Below are positions 8,253-17,026 of a DNA stretch of 64,000 nt, one piece after another. Under the pieces are notes generated by a model, which did no database searches, had not been told where the DNA came from, and worked only from the letters and a program-made list of their open reading frames with translations. Each line of letters opens with the position of its first letter. Positions within the stretch are counted from its first letter, which is position 1. The stretch is from an uncultured Algibacter sp. (GTDB taxonomy: Bacteria > Bacteroidota > Bacteroidia > Flavobacteriales > Flavobacteriaceae): positions 62,001-126,000 of the forward strand of contig CANMZT010000007.1 of the NCBI GenBank assembly GCA_947502405.1, in the 5' to 3' direction. Made by a program: the position numbers and the translations under genes.

Positions 8253-9137
8253 TTAAATTTTAAATTTTATTCCTGTTCTTAAATAGAATGCATTTACGTC
8301 GTCTAATTTAAAAACTTCATCTCTATTTTCATTACGTAATACATTATTTAATCTGAATGTATAACCTGAATACAAATACCCTACCAAATGTTTAGTAAAC
8401 AAATATTCATACCCTAAACCGCCAATGGCTACAGATAGTGATATGTGGTCTACATTTTGTCCGTTTACAATAGAAGGCTCCTGTAAATGAGCTAAATATC
8501 CGTCTAAACCAACAAAAGCTTGAATATTATTTTTATCATTAATAGCATATTTTAAATTAGATTTTGGGACACCTAAATTAAAGCTCCAAATATCGTTAAC
8601 TTCTCTAAAATAGCTTATAAAGGGTAATGGAAAAGGCAATCCTGTTGTGGCATTATAAGTTAACCCCAAAATTAAACGATATGGACGTTTTAGATTTTCA
8701 TCTTTGGTTCTGTCATTTATAAAAAATGCGCCACCATTCATAAAATAATCATCAGAAGTTAATGATTTTGTAAGTGTTGAGGCAATTCTTGGGTTGAATT
8801 TAAATCCGAATCGCCATTTTGTATTCCATTTAAAGGTATAGCCAACATTCAAATCGATAACATTAATGGTGTTTAACTGAGAAACATCAAAAGGATAATC
8901 ATCTTCCAAATTTAGTATTATACGGTTATATTCTGCACCAATAATTAAATAAGATTCTTTTTTAGTTTTAATTGGGTAATTTATTGATGCCCTTAATCTG
9001 GTATACTGATCTTCGGAATTACTTTTTGGTATAAATGAATACTCTAATCGGGCTAAATCAGTTAATTGTGCATAAACTGAAAAATTAATACATAATAAAA
9101 CGCAAACAATACTCCACTTAAATTCTCTTATTATCAT
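8253..9137 (-). CDS. DUF6268 family outer membrane beta-barrel-like protein
   Basis: A 294-residue exported protein with a signal peptide (SIVCVLLCINFSVYAQ). The remainder is a series of amphipathic strands with alternating aromatic residues (for example WRFGFKFNPRI, YLFTKHLVGYLYSGYTF) and ends YLRTGIKFKI, typical of outer membrane barrels. It matches my memory of DUF6268. No function is known. It is followed 2 bp later by the NtrC-like regulator, so the pair may form one functional unit. The upstream 88-bp gap to the MscS gene's end shows nothing notable. Confidence 0.72.
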   Translation of the reverse strand: MIIREFKWSIVCVLLCINFSVYAQLTDLARLEYSFIPKSNSEDQYTRLRASINYPIKTKKESYLIIGAEYNRIILNLEDDYPFDVSQLNTINVIDLNVGYTFKWNTKWRFGFKFNPRIASTLTKSLTSDDYFMNGGAFFINDRTKDENLKRPYRLILGLTYNATTGLPFPLPFISYFREVNDIWSFNLGVPKSNLKYAINDKNNIQAFVGLDGYLAHLQEPSIVNGQNVDHISLSVAIGGLGYEYLFTKHLVGYLYSGYTFRLNNVLRNENRDEVFKLDDVNAFYLRTGIKFKI

Positions 9138-9225
9138 TTTTAGGTATGGTTTACATCAATAACGTTTATTATTATAATTAAAATTAATCCAATAGAAATT
9201 ATATTTAGTTCGATTGCTACAAATC

Positions 9226-10158
9226 TTAATCTTTATTAGGCTGGATAATATGTATATCGCGTTGAGGAAAAGGTATAGTAATATTATGCTCCCTGAATAA
9301 TCTATCTATTTCAAATCGAATATCACTTTTAGGAAATGTAGCCCTAAAACTATCAGAGATTGTAAAAATCAGCTTAAAATCTAACGAACTATTACCAAAA
9401 TCTGAAAATACAACTACAGGCTCAGGACTACTTAAGACATTATCATGTGTGCTCGCCGCTTGCAATAAAAGTTTTTTTACAAGTTGAACATCACTTCCGT
9501 AAGCCACTCCTACGCTAACAGATTCTCTAGTTAACGTTCCGTTTTGAGTCCAATTATAGAGACTGTTAGTTAAATATAGATGATTTGGTATTATTAGTAC
9601 TTTATTATCGATTGTAACAGCCCGGGTGGTTCTTAATTTTATTTCTTCAACACGCCCAACCTTACCCTCTATTTCAATGATATCTCCCACATGAACTGAT
9701 TGATCAATCAAAATAAAAATACCTGAGATAATATCTTGAAAAAGTGTTTGAAGTGCTAAACCTACACCAATTAATAAAGCTGCAGATGCAGCAAATATTC
9801 CTGTAACATTAATTCCAATAGAGTCAAATACTATTAAAATTACTATCAAATATATAATCCATCTAGCAAAGGAAAATACTGTTATAAATTTTGCCTTGTT
9901 ATGCTCTGGCATGTTTTTAGTAATCAATCGCCTAGACCATCTAAGTATAAAACTTGTAACAATCATAACTAATGCTACAAGCAAAACATACTTTACTTTT
10001 AACACAATATGATGCGTTTCGTCAGCTGCACCATAGGTGAAATCTATGAGTCTAAACTCCAAAAAACTAACAAGCTTATCCCATAACGAACTTTCTGTTA
10101 TGACTTGCTCAACTTCATCTACTTTACTTTCTATATGATTTTTTATTCCTTCTTGCAT
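9226..10158 (-). CDS. MscS family mechanosensitive channel
   Basis: A 310-residue inner membrane channel. Three hydrophobic segments (about 55-80, 95-115, 120-145); the last is the pore helix region with GVGLALQTLFQDIISGIFIL. It is followed by the beta domain HVGDIIEIEGKVGRVEEIKL and the RAVTIDNKVLIIPN block of MscS. It opens under membrane tension and releases osmolytes. It is the third gene of a tight operon after the ABC permease (1 bp gap), an unusual neighbour that may just reflect operon packing. The N-terminal 50 residues are predicted cytoplasmic or amphipathic. Confidence 0.92.
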   Translation of the reverse strand: MQEGIKNHIESKVDEVEQVITESSLWDKLVSFLEFRLIDFTYGAADETHHIVLKVKYVLLVALVMIVTSFILRWSRRLITKNMPEHNKAKFITVFSFARWIIYLIVILIVFDSIGINVTGIFAASAALLIGVGLALQTLFQDIISGIFILIDQSVHVGDIIEIEGKVGRVEEIKLRTTRAVTIDNKVLIIPNHLYLTNSLYNWTQNGTLTRESVSVGVAYGSDVQLVKKLLLQAASTHDNVLSSPEPVVVFSDFGNSSLDFKLIFTISDSFRATFPKSDIRFEIDRLFREHNITIPFPQRDIHIIQPNKD

Positions 10159-10159
10159 T

Positions 10160-11467
10160 TTAGTATTTAATCCATTTCATCAACTCTTTATAACTGGGTT
10201 TCTTTCCATACATTAAGATGCCTACACGATATATTTTTGCAGCAAACCAAACGGTAAACATAAACGATCCTACTAAGATAAGTAAAGATAGTGCTTGTTG
10301 CCAAAGCGGAACTCCAAACGGAATTCTCATAAGCATAACTACGGGAGATGTTAAAGGTATAAACGAAAACACTGTTGAAACCACACCATGCGGGTCTTCA
10401 ATAACTGTAAATATACCAATATAAACTGCCAGAATAAGTGGCATGATTATAGGTAACATAAACTGTTGTGTATCGGTTTCATTGTCTACTGCAGCTCCAA
10501 TAGCAGCATATAACGAACTATATAGTAAATAACCACTTATAAAAAATAAAATAAACGCAATAATTAAATTAACGAGTGGTAAACTCCAAAATGCAATTTT
10601 TAAAGATTCGATATCAAAATTGAATCCATTTAAAGATTGTTGCATAATTTCTTGTTGTGGCGTCTGAGTTTCAAACAAATTTATGCCAATAACTAAAGAG
10701 ACAATTAACATTAAAAAGCCACCAAGAATAATCCATATTACCAGTTGTGTAATTCCCGCTAATGAAGTTCCAATAATTTTACCAAGCATTAATTGTACAG
10801 GTTTTACAGAAGAAATAATAACCTCAATAATTCTACTTGTTTTCTCTTCAATAACACTACGCATAATCATATTACCATAAATAATGATGAACATAAATAG
10901 CAAATAACCGGCTGCACATCCAAAAATAAGTTTAAAAACACTACCTTCTTTTGATGTTTTTTCACCATCAAAACTCTCTTGAGCAATATCTATATTAACT
11001 TTAGTTGAATTTAGTGTTTCAACATCTATACCTTTGTTAGCTCTATTTCTTAAAGTTAATTCTGATTGAATATCATACTCTATATCTGAGATTAAAGTAA
11101 TTGATGGTGATTCTTCCGAATAAAAAGTAAAATCTTTTGAACTTGGTTTTCTTTCTGAAAAATTAAGAATATGCAATAACCCATAACCTTCAGATTCTTT
11201 AACCAATTCTTTAGCATCTTCCAGAGTCATTTCTGGCAATACATTATAAGAGGTGTTTTCAGATTTTTTTAATGAGTTTTCAATTAAACCTGACTCATCT
11301 AATACAGAAATCACTCTAACTTTATCACTATTTACTTGCGATAAATAGGCAACAACAGCTATTAGGGTAATAAATATTATAGGACTCAAAAAAGTCATTA
11401 TAATAAACGATTTGTTTTTAACTTTCGTTAAATATTCTCGTTTTATAATAAGTGGTAAATGGTTCAT
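10160..11467 (-). CDS. ABC transporter permease, NatB / ABC-2 type
   Basis: A 435-residue membrane protein. One N-terminal hydrophobic helix (IIMTFLSPIIFITLIAVVAYL) is followed by a ~150-residue extracytoplasmic domain and then five or six TM helices. The block MRSVIEEKTSRIIEVIISSV is the conserved coupling segment of NatB/YhaP-type exporters. It pairs with the ATPase encoded just upstream (3 bp gap). NatAB of Bacillus exports sodium; homologues export other ions or peptides, so the substrate is unknown here. Confidence 0.87.
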   Translation of the reverse strand: MNHLPLIIKREYLTKVKNKSFIIMTFLSPIIFITLIAVVAYLSQVNSDKVRVISVLDESGLIENSLKKSENTSYNVLPEMTLEDAKELVKESEGYGLLHILNFSERKPSSKDFTFYSEESPSITLISDIEYDIQSELTLRNRANKGIDVETLNSTKVNIDIAQESFDGEKTSKEGSVFKLIFGCAAGYLLFMFIIIYGNMIMRSVIEEKTSRIIEVIISSVKPVQLMLGKIIGTSLAGITQLVIWIILGGFLMLIVSLVIGINLFETQTPQQEIMQQSLNGFNFDIESLKIAFWSLPLVNLIIAFILFFISGYLLYSSLYAAIGAAVDNETDTQQFMLPIIMPLILAVYIGIFTVIEDPHGVVSTVFSFIPLTSPVVMLMRIPFGVPLWQQALSLLILVGSFMFTVWFAAKIYRVGILMYGKKPSYKELMKWIKY

Positions 11468-11470
11468 AAA

Positions 11471-12397
11471 TTAATTATTCTTAACCGCTTGAATAAAGAT
11501 ATCGTTAACACTTGGTATGAGTTCAACAAAATGAGACACCTCACCTTTGTTAGTTAAATAATTTAATAATGCATTAGGACTTTCATTTTTTTGAAGCTTA
11601 ATATTTAGCTTCAACTCATCTTCTAAACTTTTAAAACTAGCTTTAGAAACATTAAATTTTTCAGATAGTTCTTTTTCTAGCTCAGAGTTATTATTGGTTC
11701 TAATTCCAACTTCATAAGTATTTATCTTGTATTGCCGTTTAACATCAACTAATTTACCGTCTAAGATTTTATTCGACTTATTTATTAGTGCAATATCATC
11801 ACATAATTCCTCTACAGACTCCATTCTATGTGTAGAGAATATAACCGTAGCTCCATTTTCTCGCAAACGTAAAATTTCATCTTTAATTAAATTGGCATTA
11901 ATAGGATCAAACCCTGAAAAAGGTTCATCAAAAATCAATAATTTGGGCTCATGAAGTACGGTAACAACAAATTGTATTTTTTGAGCCATCCCTTTGGAGA
12001 GCTCTTGAATTTTTTTGTTCCACCAGTCTCCTATTTCAAGTCGCTCAAACCAATATTTTAAACGTATTTTTGCTTCTGCTTTACTTAACCCTTTTAATTG
12101 CGCCAAATAAATAGCCTGTTCCCCTACCTTCATAGACTTGTATAAACCGCGTTCTTCAGGTAAATATCCAATATCTTTAATATGATTTTGATTCAGCAAT
12201 TCACCAGCTAATCGTACTGATCCAGAATCTGGAATTGTAATTTGGTTTATAATTCGAATAAGTGTTGTTTTACCTGCGCCATTAGGCCCTAATAGCCCAA
12301 AAATACTGCCTTGCGGTATATCTATAGAAACATCATTTAAAGCTCTAAAATCTCCAAAATATTTTGAAACATTTTTAACTTCAAGTAGGTTATTCAT
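11471..12397 (-). CDS. ABC transporter ATP-binding protein, NatA type
   Basis: A 308-residue ATPase: Walker A GPNGAGKTT, Q-loop region GYLPEERGLYKSMKVGEQ, signature LSKGMAQKIQ, Walker B LLIFDEPFSGFDP and the H-loop FSTHRM. The C-terminal ~90 residues form the accessory domain seen in exporter ATPases of the NatA/CcmA group. It is the first gene of the operon ATPase-permease-MscS. Energy from ATP drives export by the adjacent NatB-like permease. Confidence 0.92.
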   Translation of the reverse strand: MNNLLEVKNVSKYFGDFRALNDVSIDIPQGSIFGLLGPNGAGKTTLIRIINQITIPDSGSVRLAGELLNQNHIKDIGYLPEERGLYKSMKVGEQAIYLAQLKGLSKAEAKIRLKYWFERLEIGDWWNKKIQELSKGMAQKIQFVVTVLHEPKLLIFDEPFSGFDPINANLIKDEILRLRENGATVIFSTHRMESVEELCDDIALINKSNKILDGKLVDVKRQYKINTYEVGIRTNNNSELEKELSEKFNVSKASFKSLEDELKLNIKLQKNESPNALLNYLTNKGEVSHFVELIPSVNDIFIQAVKNN

Positions 12398-12590
12398 ACT
12401 CTATTTTTATTTCACTACTAATTTGTAAATATATTAAATGTTTAAGGTAGATACTTAACGCATTGATAATAAATATAATTTATAATCTAGATTAAACAGT
12501 TAGAATATTAAAGCATTTCCTTGTATAAATTTTGGATGATACCGACTTACAATTTGAAATTCGTCCGAAAGCTTTAAAATAACGGATTAC
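12398..12590. other. intergenic stretch before the ABC operon
   Basis: AT-rich sequence upstream of the minus-strand ABC operon, expected to hold its promoter. I could not identify a convincing -7/-33 pair, and no gene is visible. The 3' part of the same gap (12594-12771) holds a probable small RNA and the dnaJ terminator, listed separately. Confidence 0.4.
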
Positions 12591-12593
12591 TCT

Positions 12594-12629
12594 AAAAACA
12601 AAACCCACCCTTAATAAATTAAGGATGGG
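12594..12629 (-). terminator. terminator of the candidate small RNA
   Basis: Stem cccatcctt/aagggtggg on the minus strand, closed by one G-U pair that would be a C-A mismatch on the + strand, then ttttgttttt. The wobble asymmetry supports minus-strand transcription. Confidence 0.6.
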
Positions 12630-12678
12630 AAAAAAATTGCTATGAAAAAGAAAAATTACCACTAATATAAATTAGTGA
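12594..12678 (-). ncRNA. candidate small RNA between dnaJ and the ABC operon
   Basis: On the minus strand a promoter (TTTG, 22 bp, TATATTTG) is followed by a transcript of about 80 nt. It would begin with a 7-bp hairpin (cactaat/attagtg), continue with a U-rich single strand (taatttttctttttcatagc), and end in a terminator hairpin (cccatcctt...aagggtggg). It contains no ATG on that strand. It is isolated from dnaJ by the dnaJ terminator at 12743-12771. All parts are seen in the sequence; that it is an RNA gene is an inference. Confidence 0.5.
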
Positions 12679-12682
12679 TATT

Positions 12683-12716
12683 CAAATATAGTTTTTTTTT
12701 CAATACTAATAGCAAA
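12683..12716 (-). promoter_or_regulatory. minus-strand promoter of the candidate small RNA
   Basis: TATATTTG at 12690-12683 (TAnnTTTG) and TTTG at 12716-12713, 22 bp apart. This fits the Bacteroidota -33/-7 layout. Confidence 0.5.
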
Positions 12717-12742
12717 ACTATTACATATCTTATCATTTTAAA

Positions 12743-12771
12743 TCAAAAAATCCGCCTTTAAAAGCGGATTT
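12743..12771 (-). terminator. terminator after dnaJ
   Basis: Minus-strand stem aaatccgc/gcggattt followed by TTTTTTGATTT, about 25 bp beyond the dnaJ stop codon. Confidence 0.85.
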
Positions 12772-12792
12772 CTCATTTTTAGTATCTTCTTT

Positions 12793-13908
12793 TTACGAAA
12801 ACATGTCTTTTACTTTCTCAAAGAAAGACTTATCAGAACTTTCTGGCTTTGGTGAGAAATGCTCATCTTCTTGCATGGATTCAAAGAATTCTTTTTGTTG
12901 TTTATTTAACGTTTTGGGTGTCCAAACATTAACATGAACCAATAAATCTCCTTTTCCGTAACCATTTATACTTGGTATTCCTTTTCCGCGTAAGCGCAAA
13001 ATTTTACCAGACTGAACTCCAGCTTCAACCTTAATGCGTACTTTTCCAGTTACAGTATCAATTTCTTTTGATGTTCCTAAAACAGCTTCAGGGAAACTCA
13101 CATATAAATCGTAGTGTAAATTATCACCTTCACGTTGTAACTTATCGTGTTCTTCCTCTTCTATAACCACTATTAAATCTCCAGAAATCCCATTTCCAGG
13201 AGCTTCATTCCCTTTTCCTGATACTTTAAGTTGCATACCATCAACAACACCCGCAGGTATTTTAATAGATACAGTTTCTTCAGCAACTTTTAAACCTTGT
13301 GCATCGGCGTCACTTGGTTTTTTATCAATAGTTTGTCCTGCTCCTCCACAAACATTACACGGAGAAGATGTTTGCATTCTACCCAAAATGGTGTTAGCCA
13401 CACGAGTTACTTGTCCGGATCCGTTACAGGTAGAACATGTTTTATAAGTAGTTCCTGGAGCTTGAACTTTACGTTTTACTTTAACTTTCTTTTCAATACC
13501 ATTGGCAATTTCTTCCAAAGTAAGTTTAACACGAATACGAAGGTTGCTTCCCTTTACACGACGTTGGCCACCGCCACCGCCAAAACCTGAGAAACCACCA
13601 CCAAAGCCTCCGCCAAAGATATCTCCAAATTGGCTAAAGATATCATCCATATTCATGCCGCCGCCGCCAAAACCACCGCCATTCTCAAAGGCTTGGTGAC
13701 CATATTGATCGTAACGAGCTTTTTTATTATCATCGCTTAAAACCTCGTAAGCTTCAGCCGCTTCTTTAAATTTTGCTTCGGCCTCTTTATTATCAGGGTT
13801 TTTATCCGGATGAAACTCTATAGCCTTTTTTCTGTAAGCCTTTTTTATTTCAGCAGCACTTGCCCCTTTGCTAATCCCTAATACTTCGTAATAATCTCTT
13901 TTAGCCAT
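12793..13908 (-). CDS. dnaJ: chaperone protein DnaJ with a reduced zinc domain
   Basis: A 371-residue Hsp40 co-chaperone that stimulates DnaK ATPase and delivers unfolded proteins. J domain 1-70 with the HPD motif (FHPDKNPDN), a Gly/Phe-rich linker at about 75-115 ([14 protein letters not shown]), and the C-terminal substrate domains [18 protein letters not shown] and [20 protein letters not shown]. The cysteine-rich domain has only CSTCNGSG and CNVCGGAG, two of the usual four CxxCxGxG motifs, so one zinc site at most. I recall this as a flavobacterial feature. It follows grpE by 9 bp. It ends [13 protein letters not shown], a typical flavobacterial tail. Confidence 0.96.
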   Translation of the reverse strand: MAKRDYYEVLGISKGASAAEIKKAYRKKAIEFHPDKNPDNKEAEAKFKEAAEAYEVLSDDNKKARYDQYGHQAFENGGGFGGGGMNMDDIFSQFGDIFGGGFGGGFSGFGGGGGQRRVKGSNLRIRVKLTLEEIANGIEKKVKVKRKVQAPGTTYKTCSTCNGSGQVTRVANTILGRMQTSSPCNVCGGAGQTIDKKPSDADAQGLKVAEETVSIKIPAGVVDGMQLKVSGKGNEAPGNGISGDLIVVIEEEEHDKLQREGDNLHYDLYVSFPEAVLGTSKEIDTVTGKVRIKVEAGVQSGKILRLRGKGIPSINGYGKGDLLVHVNVWTPKTLNKQQKEFFESMQEDEHFSPKPESSDKSFFEKVKDMFS

Positions 13909-13917
13909 AACTTAGAT

Positions 13918-14466
13918 TTATTGACCTATAACTACTTTTGGAAAACGAATAATTTTTTCGCCCAAAACATATCCTTTTTCAACAATATCGATAATTTTAC
14001 CTTTCATATCATCACTTGGCGCTGGTATTTGCGTAATAGCTTCATGATTGTCGGCATTAAATACATCCCCTTTGTTAACCTCCATTGGCTTCAAGCCTTT
14101 TTGCTCTAAAGTTTTTATTAATTTTTGATAAATTAATAACACGCCTTTACGCAACTCTTCGGCTTCTTTATCTTCTTCAATATGCATTAACGCCCGCTCA
14201 AAATCATCAAGCACTGGAAGTAATGTTTTCATAACATCTTCACTGGCTGTTGAGAATAATTCGATACGTTCTTTAGCTGTACGCCTTTTATAATTTTCAA
14301 ACTCTGCAAACAAGCGTAAAAACTTATCCTTTTCCTGTTTTAACTCAGTTTCAAGTTTTTCCTCTTTAGTTTGTTCTTCTATAACTTGTTCTTCAACTTC
14401 AACAGTTTCTGCTTGTGTTGCTTCTGCTTGTTCTTGTTCTATATCTTTTTTATCTTTTTTACTCAT
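13918..14466 (-). CDS. grpE: nucleotide exchange factor GrpE
   Basis: Dimeric nucleotide exchange factor that releases ADP from DnaK. I chose the internal ATG (MSKKDKKDIEQEQ), 182 residues, because the track's upstream nine residues (MRLKKIGFT) are not conserved. The acidic, glutamine-rich N-terminus is followed by a long coiled coil with the FLRLFAEFENYKRRTAKERIE signature, then the beta domain containing HEAITQIPAPSDD and GYVLGEKIIRFPKVVIG. It is the first gene of grpE-dnaJ; no CIRCE-like repeat was recognised in the 170 bp upstream. Confidence 0.95.
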   Translation of the reverse strand: MSKKDKKDIEQEQAEATQAETVEVEEQVIEEQTKEEKLETELKQEKDKFLRLFAEFENYKRRTAKERIELFSTASEDVMKTLLPVLDDFERALMHIEEDKEAEELRKGVLLIYQKLIKTLEQKGLKPMEVNKGDVFNADNHEAITQIPAPSDDMKGKIIDIVEKGYVLGEKIIRFPKVVIGQ

Positions 14467-14635
14467 GGTAAATCCAATTTTTTTCAATCTCATTTTAAGT
14501 TGGCAAAAGTACTGCCAATATTATAAAAATGTCATAATGTCATTAAAATAATTTTAATTTTTTTTTTGATAGCTAATCCCTAATTTTACGACACAGTATT
14601 TAATAATTTTAATTATAAACACTAAAACATTTAAA

Positions 14636-15289
14636 ATGAAAAAGAATTTTTTAAAAATTTTATTTATTACAGCATTAACGGTTTCTTTTACAAGTTGTAA
14701 AGACAAAGCAAAAGAAGCTGAAACTACTGCTGCTGAAGCTGTTGAAGAAACTACAAATTCTGAAAGCTTTTCTGTTAACACTGAAGCATCATCTATTGAA
14801 TGGAAAGGTTTTAAACCCACAGGGTCTCACAATGGAACTATTGCAATTGAAAACGGTGTATTAGATGTAGCCAACGGAAAAATTGTTGGTGGTACTTTTT
14901 TAATTGACATGAATTCTATTGTAGTAACAGATATTCCTGCGGAAGAAGAAGGAAATGCAAAGCTTGCTGGACATTTAAAAAGTGCTGACTTTTTTGATGT
15001 TGAAAACCACCCAAGTGCTGGTTTTACCATTACAGGTCTGGAAGTTGTTGAAGGTAAAACAATGCTTTCTGGCAACTTATCGCTAAAGGATGCTAAAAAT
15101 AACGTAACATTTCCTGTAACTGTTTCAAATGAAAATGGTGTTATAACACTTACCAGCGAAACGTTTACTATTGACAGAAGTAAATGGAATATTAAATATG
15201 GATCAAAATCTTTCTTTGATAATTTAGGTGATAAATTTATTAATGATGATATGGAATTAAAAGTTATGGTTAAGGCTGCTAAGGCTTAA
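14636..15289 (+). CDS. YceI family lipoprotein
   Basis: A 217-residue lipoprotein: signal peptide with lipobox at TSCKD (Cys at about residue 22), an Ala/Glu-rich linker, then a YceI lipocalin-like beta barrel. Conserved YceI features seen are SIEWKGFKPTGSHNGT, HLKSADFFDVENHPSAGF and FTIDRSKWNIKYGS. YceI proteins bind polyisoprenoids or amphipathic lipids in the periplasm; the exact ligand is unknown. It is transcribed alone, divergently from grpE-dnaJ, and ends at a strong terminator. Confidence 0.92.
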   Translation: MKKNFLKILFITALTVSFTSCKDKAKEAETTAAEAVEETTNSESFSVNTEASSIEWKGFKPTGSHNGTIAIENGVLDVANGKIVGGTFLIDMNSIVVTDIPAEEEGNAKLAGHLKSADFFDVENHPSAGFTITGLEVVEGKTMLSGNLSLKDAKNNVTFPVTVSNENGVITLTSETFTIDRSKWNIKYGSKSFFDNLGDKFINDDMELKVMVKAAKA

Positions 15290-15307
15290 TTGATAAATTA
15301 TATTTTT

Positions 15308-15345
15308 TAAAAAAACCACCTTAAAAATAAGGTGGTTTTTATTTT
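15308..15345 (+). terminator. terminator after the YceI gene
   Basis: Stem aaccacctta/taaggtggtt (with A- and T-run flanks), 20 bp after the stop codon. Confidence 0.88.
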
Positions 15346-15352
15346 AATAAAC

Positions 15353-15409
15353 TTGACTTTGTAAAAATTTTCTACTAACTTCGTTTAACGGGGAATATAA
15401 GCCATTACA
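15353..15409 (+). repeat. family 2 repeat, copy 1 (cassette 1 left end, promoter-like)
   Basis: About 57 bp that align position by position with 32979-33040 and 57171-57240: TTGACTTTG, 19 bp, TTCGTTTAACG, then a TATAAG-CATTA block. TTGAC and TAACTTCG are 18 bp apart, close to a Bacteroidota promoter. It lies just upstream of an accessory gene. The core tcgtttaacg (15381-15390) has an exact inverted match at 16101-16110 on the far side of the gene. Confidence 0.65.
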
Positions 15410-15462
15410 TAATGGTGCATATCCAGAAATATGTAAGCAACAAGCTAAAAATACAGAACCCT

Positions 15463-15966
15463 ATGATACATTTAATTTGGTCAATAATAAACGGAATAAT
15501 TTTTTTGTACTTTTTATATTTGATTGTGGGTTTTATAGCAAAAGGAAGACGAATTTTTAAACCTCAATTTAAAGTTGTTTCTATTTTTATAATGGTAATC
15601 GGTATTATCCAAATAATTTCTGCTTCAAACTCGAAAAAAAACACAAATCGAATAATAATAAATGACGAGTATAAGAAAACAAATAACTCAAAAATTAAAA
15701 ACGTAATTCTTGAAGATAATTTGACTTTCGACATAAATATGCTCGTAAAATATTCAATTGACAATAAAGAATTTATACCAATAGAAAGCAATAGTTTTTT
15801 GACTGGATTAGTTAGTGGCTATATTTGGGAATTTAAGTCCATTCAAATAAACAATCACAAACCGAATGAAAAATCGAAATATATCGCTAACGGAATTTTG
15901 AAATGGAATCTATTCGGAATTAATATTTATAGTGAATCGAAAACATTTAGTGGAATTATGGAATAG
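15463..15966 (+). CDS. accessory membrane protein of unknown function (cassette 1)
   Basis: The track starts at 15412; I prefer the ATG at 15463 because MIHLIWSIINGIIFLYFLYL begins a membrane helix at once. A second helix follows (VSIFIMVIGIIQIISAS), then a ~110-residue soluble domain rich in Lys/Asn/Ile with no motif I recognise. It lies between a family 2 repeat and an inverted copy of that repeat's core, so it looks like a single-gene accessory module. Its base composition is like its neighbours. Homology cannot be assigned from sequence alone. Confidence 0.6.
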   Translation: MIHLIWSIINGIIFLYFLYLIVGFIAKGRRIFKPQFKVVSIFIMVIGIIQIISASNSKKNTNRIIINDEYKKTNNSKIKNVILEDNLTFDINMLVKYSIDNKEFIPIESNSFLTGLVSGYIWEFKSIQINNHKPNEKSKYIANGILKWNLFGINIYSESKTFSGIME

Positions 15967-16100
15967 TAAAAGCCTGTTGATAACAGCTTAAATAGCTCAT
16001 AGCTAATTATTAGAGGTTGAGCATATATGGAAAGTCGTCAAATTTAAAAATCTGGCTTGTGCTAAATCCGAAAATAATCGCTAATTAAATCGTAACTGAC

Positions 16101-16110
16101 CGTTAAACGA
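16101..16110 (-). repeat. inverted core of family 2 (cassette 1 right end)
   Basis: cgttaaacga is the exact reverse complement of tcgtttaacg at 15381-15390; one more base matches on each side, giving 12 bp. It lies 11 bp beyond the end of the next gene. The 135 bp between 15966 and 16101 hold no gene. Confidence 0.5.
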
Positions 16111-16120
16111 ACCAAAAAAA

Positions 16121-17026
16121 TCACTGCAACAAACTCTTTAAAGCAGGTTCTAAACAATTATACTCAAAATGGAATCCTTTATTCTCAATGGTTTTAGAGC
16201 TTACACGCTGACTTTCAAACAATATTATATGCATTTCGCCTAAAATAAGTTTCATTAAAAACTTTGGAATATTGGGCATAAATAAGGGTTTATTTAAAAC
16301 ACTTGCAGCGGTTTTTGTTAACTCTGTATTTGTTACAGGGTTTGGAGCAACGCCATTATAAACACCTTCAATCTTATTTTGTAATACATAAACAAACATG
16401 TTTGATAAATCTTGAATATGAATCCACGATTGCCATTGCTTACCAGTGCCAAAAGCAGCTCCAACGCCCAACTTAATGGGTTTTACAATTTCTTTTAGTG
16501 CACCACCTTTTTCAGATAAAACTAAACCAATTCTTATTTTAGTAATGGTTATATTTAGTTTAGAAAATTCGTCTACAGCTTGCTCCCAAACGGAAACGAC
16601 CTGACCCAAAAAGGAGGAACTAATTTCGTTATGTGTTTGGTCGTAATAATTAGTTAATGAATCAGGATAAATTCCAATGGCACTTGCTGAAACTACTTGT
16701 TTTACTTTATGCTCTATGTTTTTAAGCGTATTAATTAATAAAGCTGTGGTTTCAGTTCTGCTCGAAATAACAACTTTTTTATAACTAGGAGTCCATCGTT
16801 TTGAAATTGTAGCTCCTGCTAAATGAATTATAGCATCAACATCTTTAAAACAGTTTTTGTCAATTTCATTATTTTTAGGATTCCAATAAAACCCTTTATA
16901 ATTTTCTTGTTGAGATATTTTAGATTTCCTAGTGCTTAAGTAATTAACTTCAATATCTTTTTCATGGCAGCGTTTAACAATTTCTTGCCCAATTAAACCG
17001 GTTGCTCCTGTTATTAAAACTCGCAT
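16121..17026 (-). CDS. TIGR01777 family NAD(P)-binding oxidoreductase (YfcH-like)
   Basis: A 301-residue epimerase-like protein of the extended SDR superfamily. N-terminal Rossmann motif TGATGLIGQEIV, the IHLAGATISKRW block with conserved RW, SSRTETT, and a C-terminal DUF1731-type region (LILGEMHIILFESQRVSSK). These are the marks of the TIGR01777/YfcH family, widespread but of undefined substrate. It is a single gene, converging on cassette 1; only 10 bp separate its stop codon from the cassette's right-end repeat. Confidence 0.9.
   Translation of the reverse strand: MRVLITGATGLIGQEIVKRCHEKDIEVNYLSTRKSKISQQENYKGFYWNPKNNEIDKNCFKDVDAIIHLAGATISKRWTPSYKKVVISSRTETTALLINTLKNIEHKVKQVVSASAIGIYPDSLTNYYDQTHNEISSSFLGQVVSVWEQAVDEFSKLNITITKIRIGLVLSEKGGALKEIVKPIKLGVGAAFGTGKQWQSWIHIQDLSNMFVYVLQNKIEGVYNGVAPNPVTNTELTKTAASVLNKPLFMPNIPKFLMKLILGEMHIILFESQRVSSKTIENKGFHFEYNCLEPALKSLLQ

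Noticed and set aside
12642-12665. Seven-codon + strand ORF MKKKNYH as a leader peptide
   Set aside because: The promoter, terminator wobble and hairpin order all favour a minus-strand RNA, and no + strand gene follows that it could control.
15381-16110. Integron attC sites (GTTRRRY / RYYYAAC) at the cassette ends
   Set aside because: gtttaac and gttaaac in cassette 1 fit the core consensus, but cassettes 2 and 3 do not, there is no imperfect attC hairpin with L boxes, and no integrase gene is in the window.
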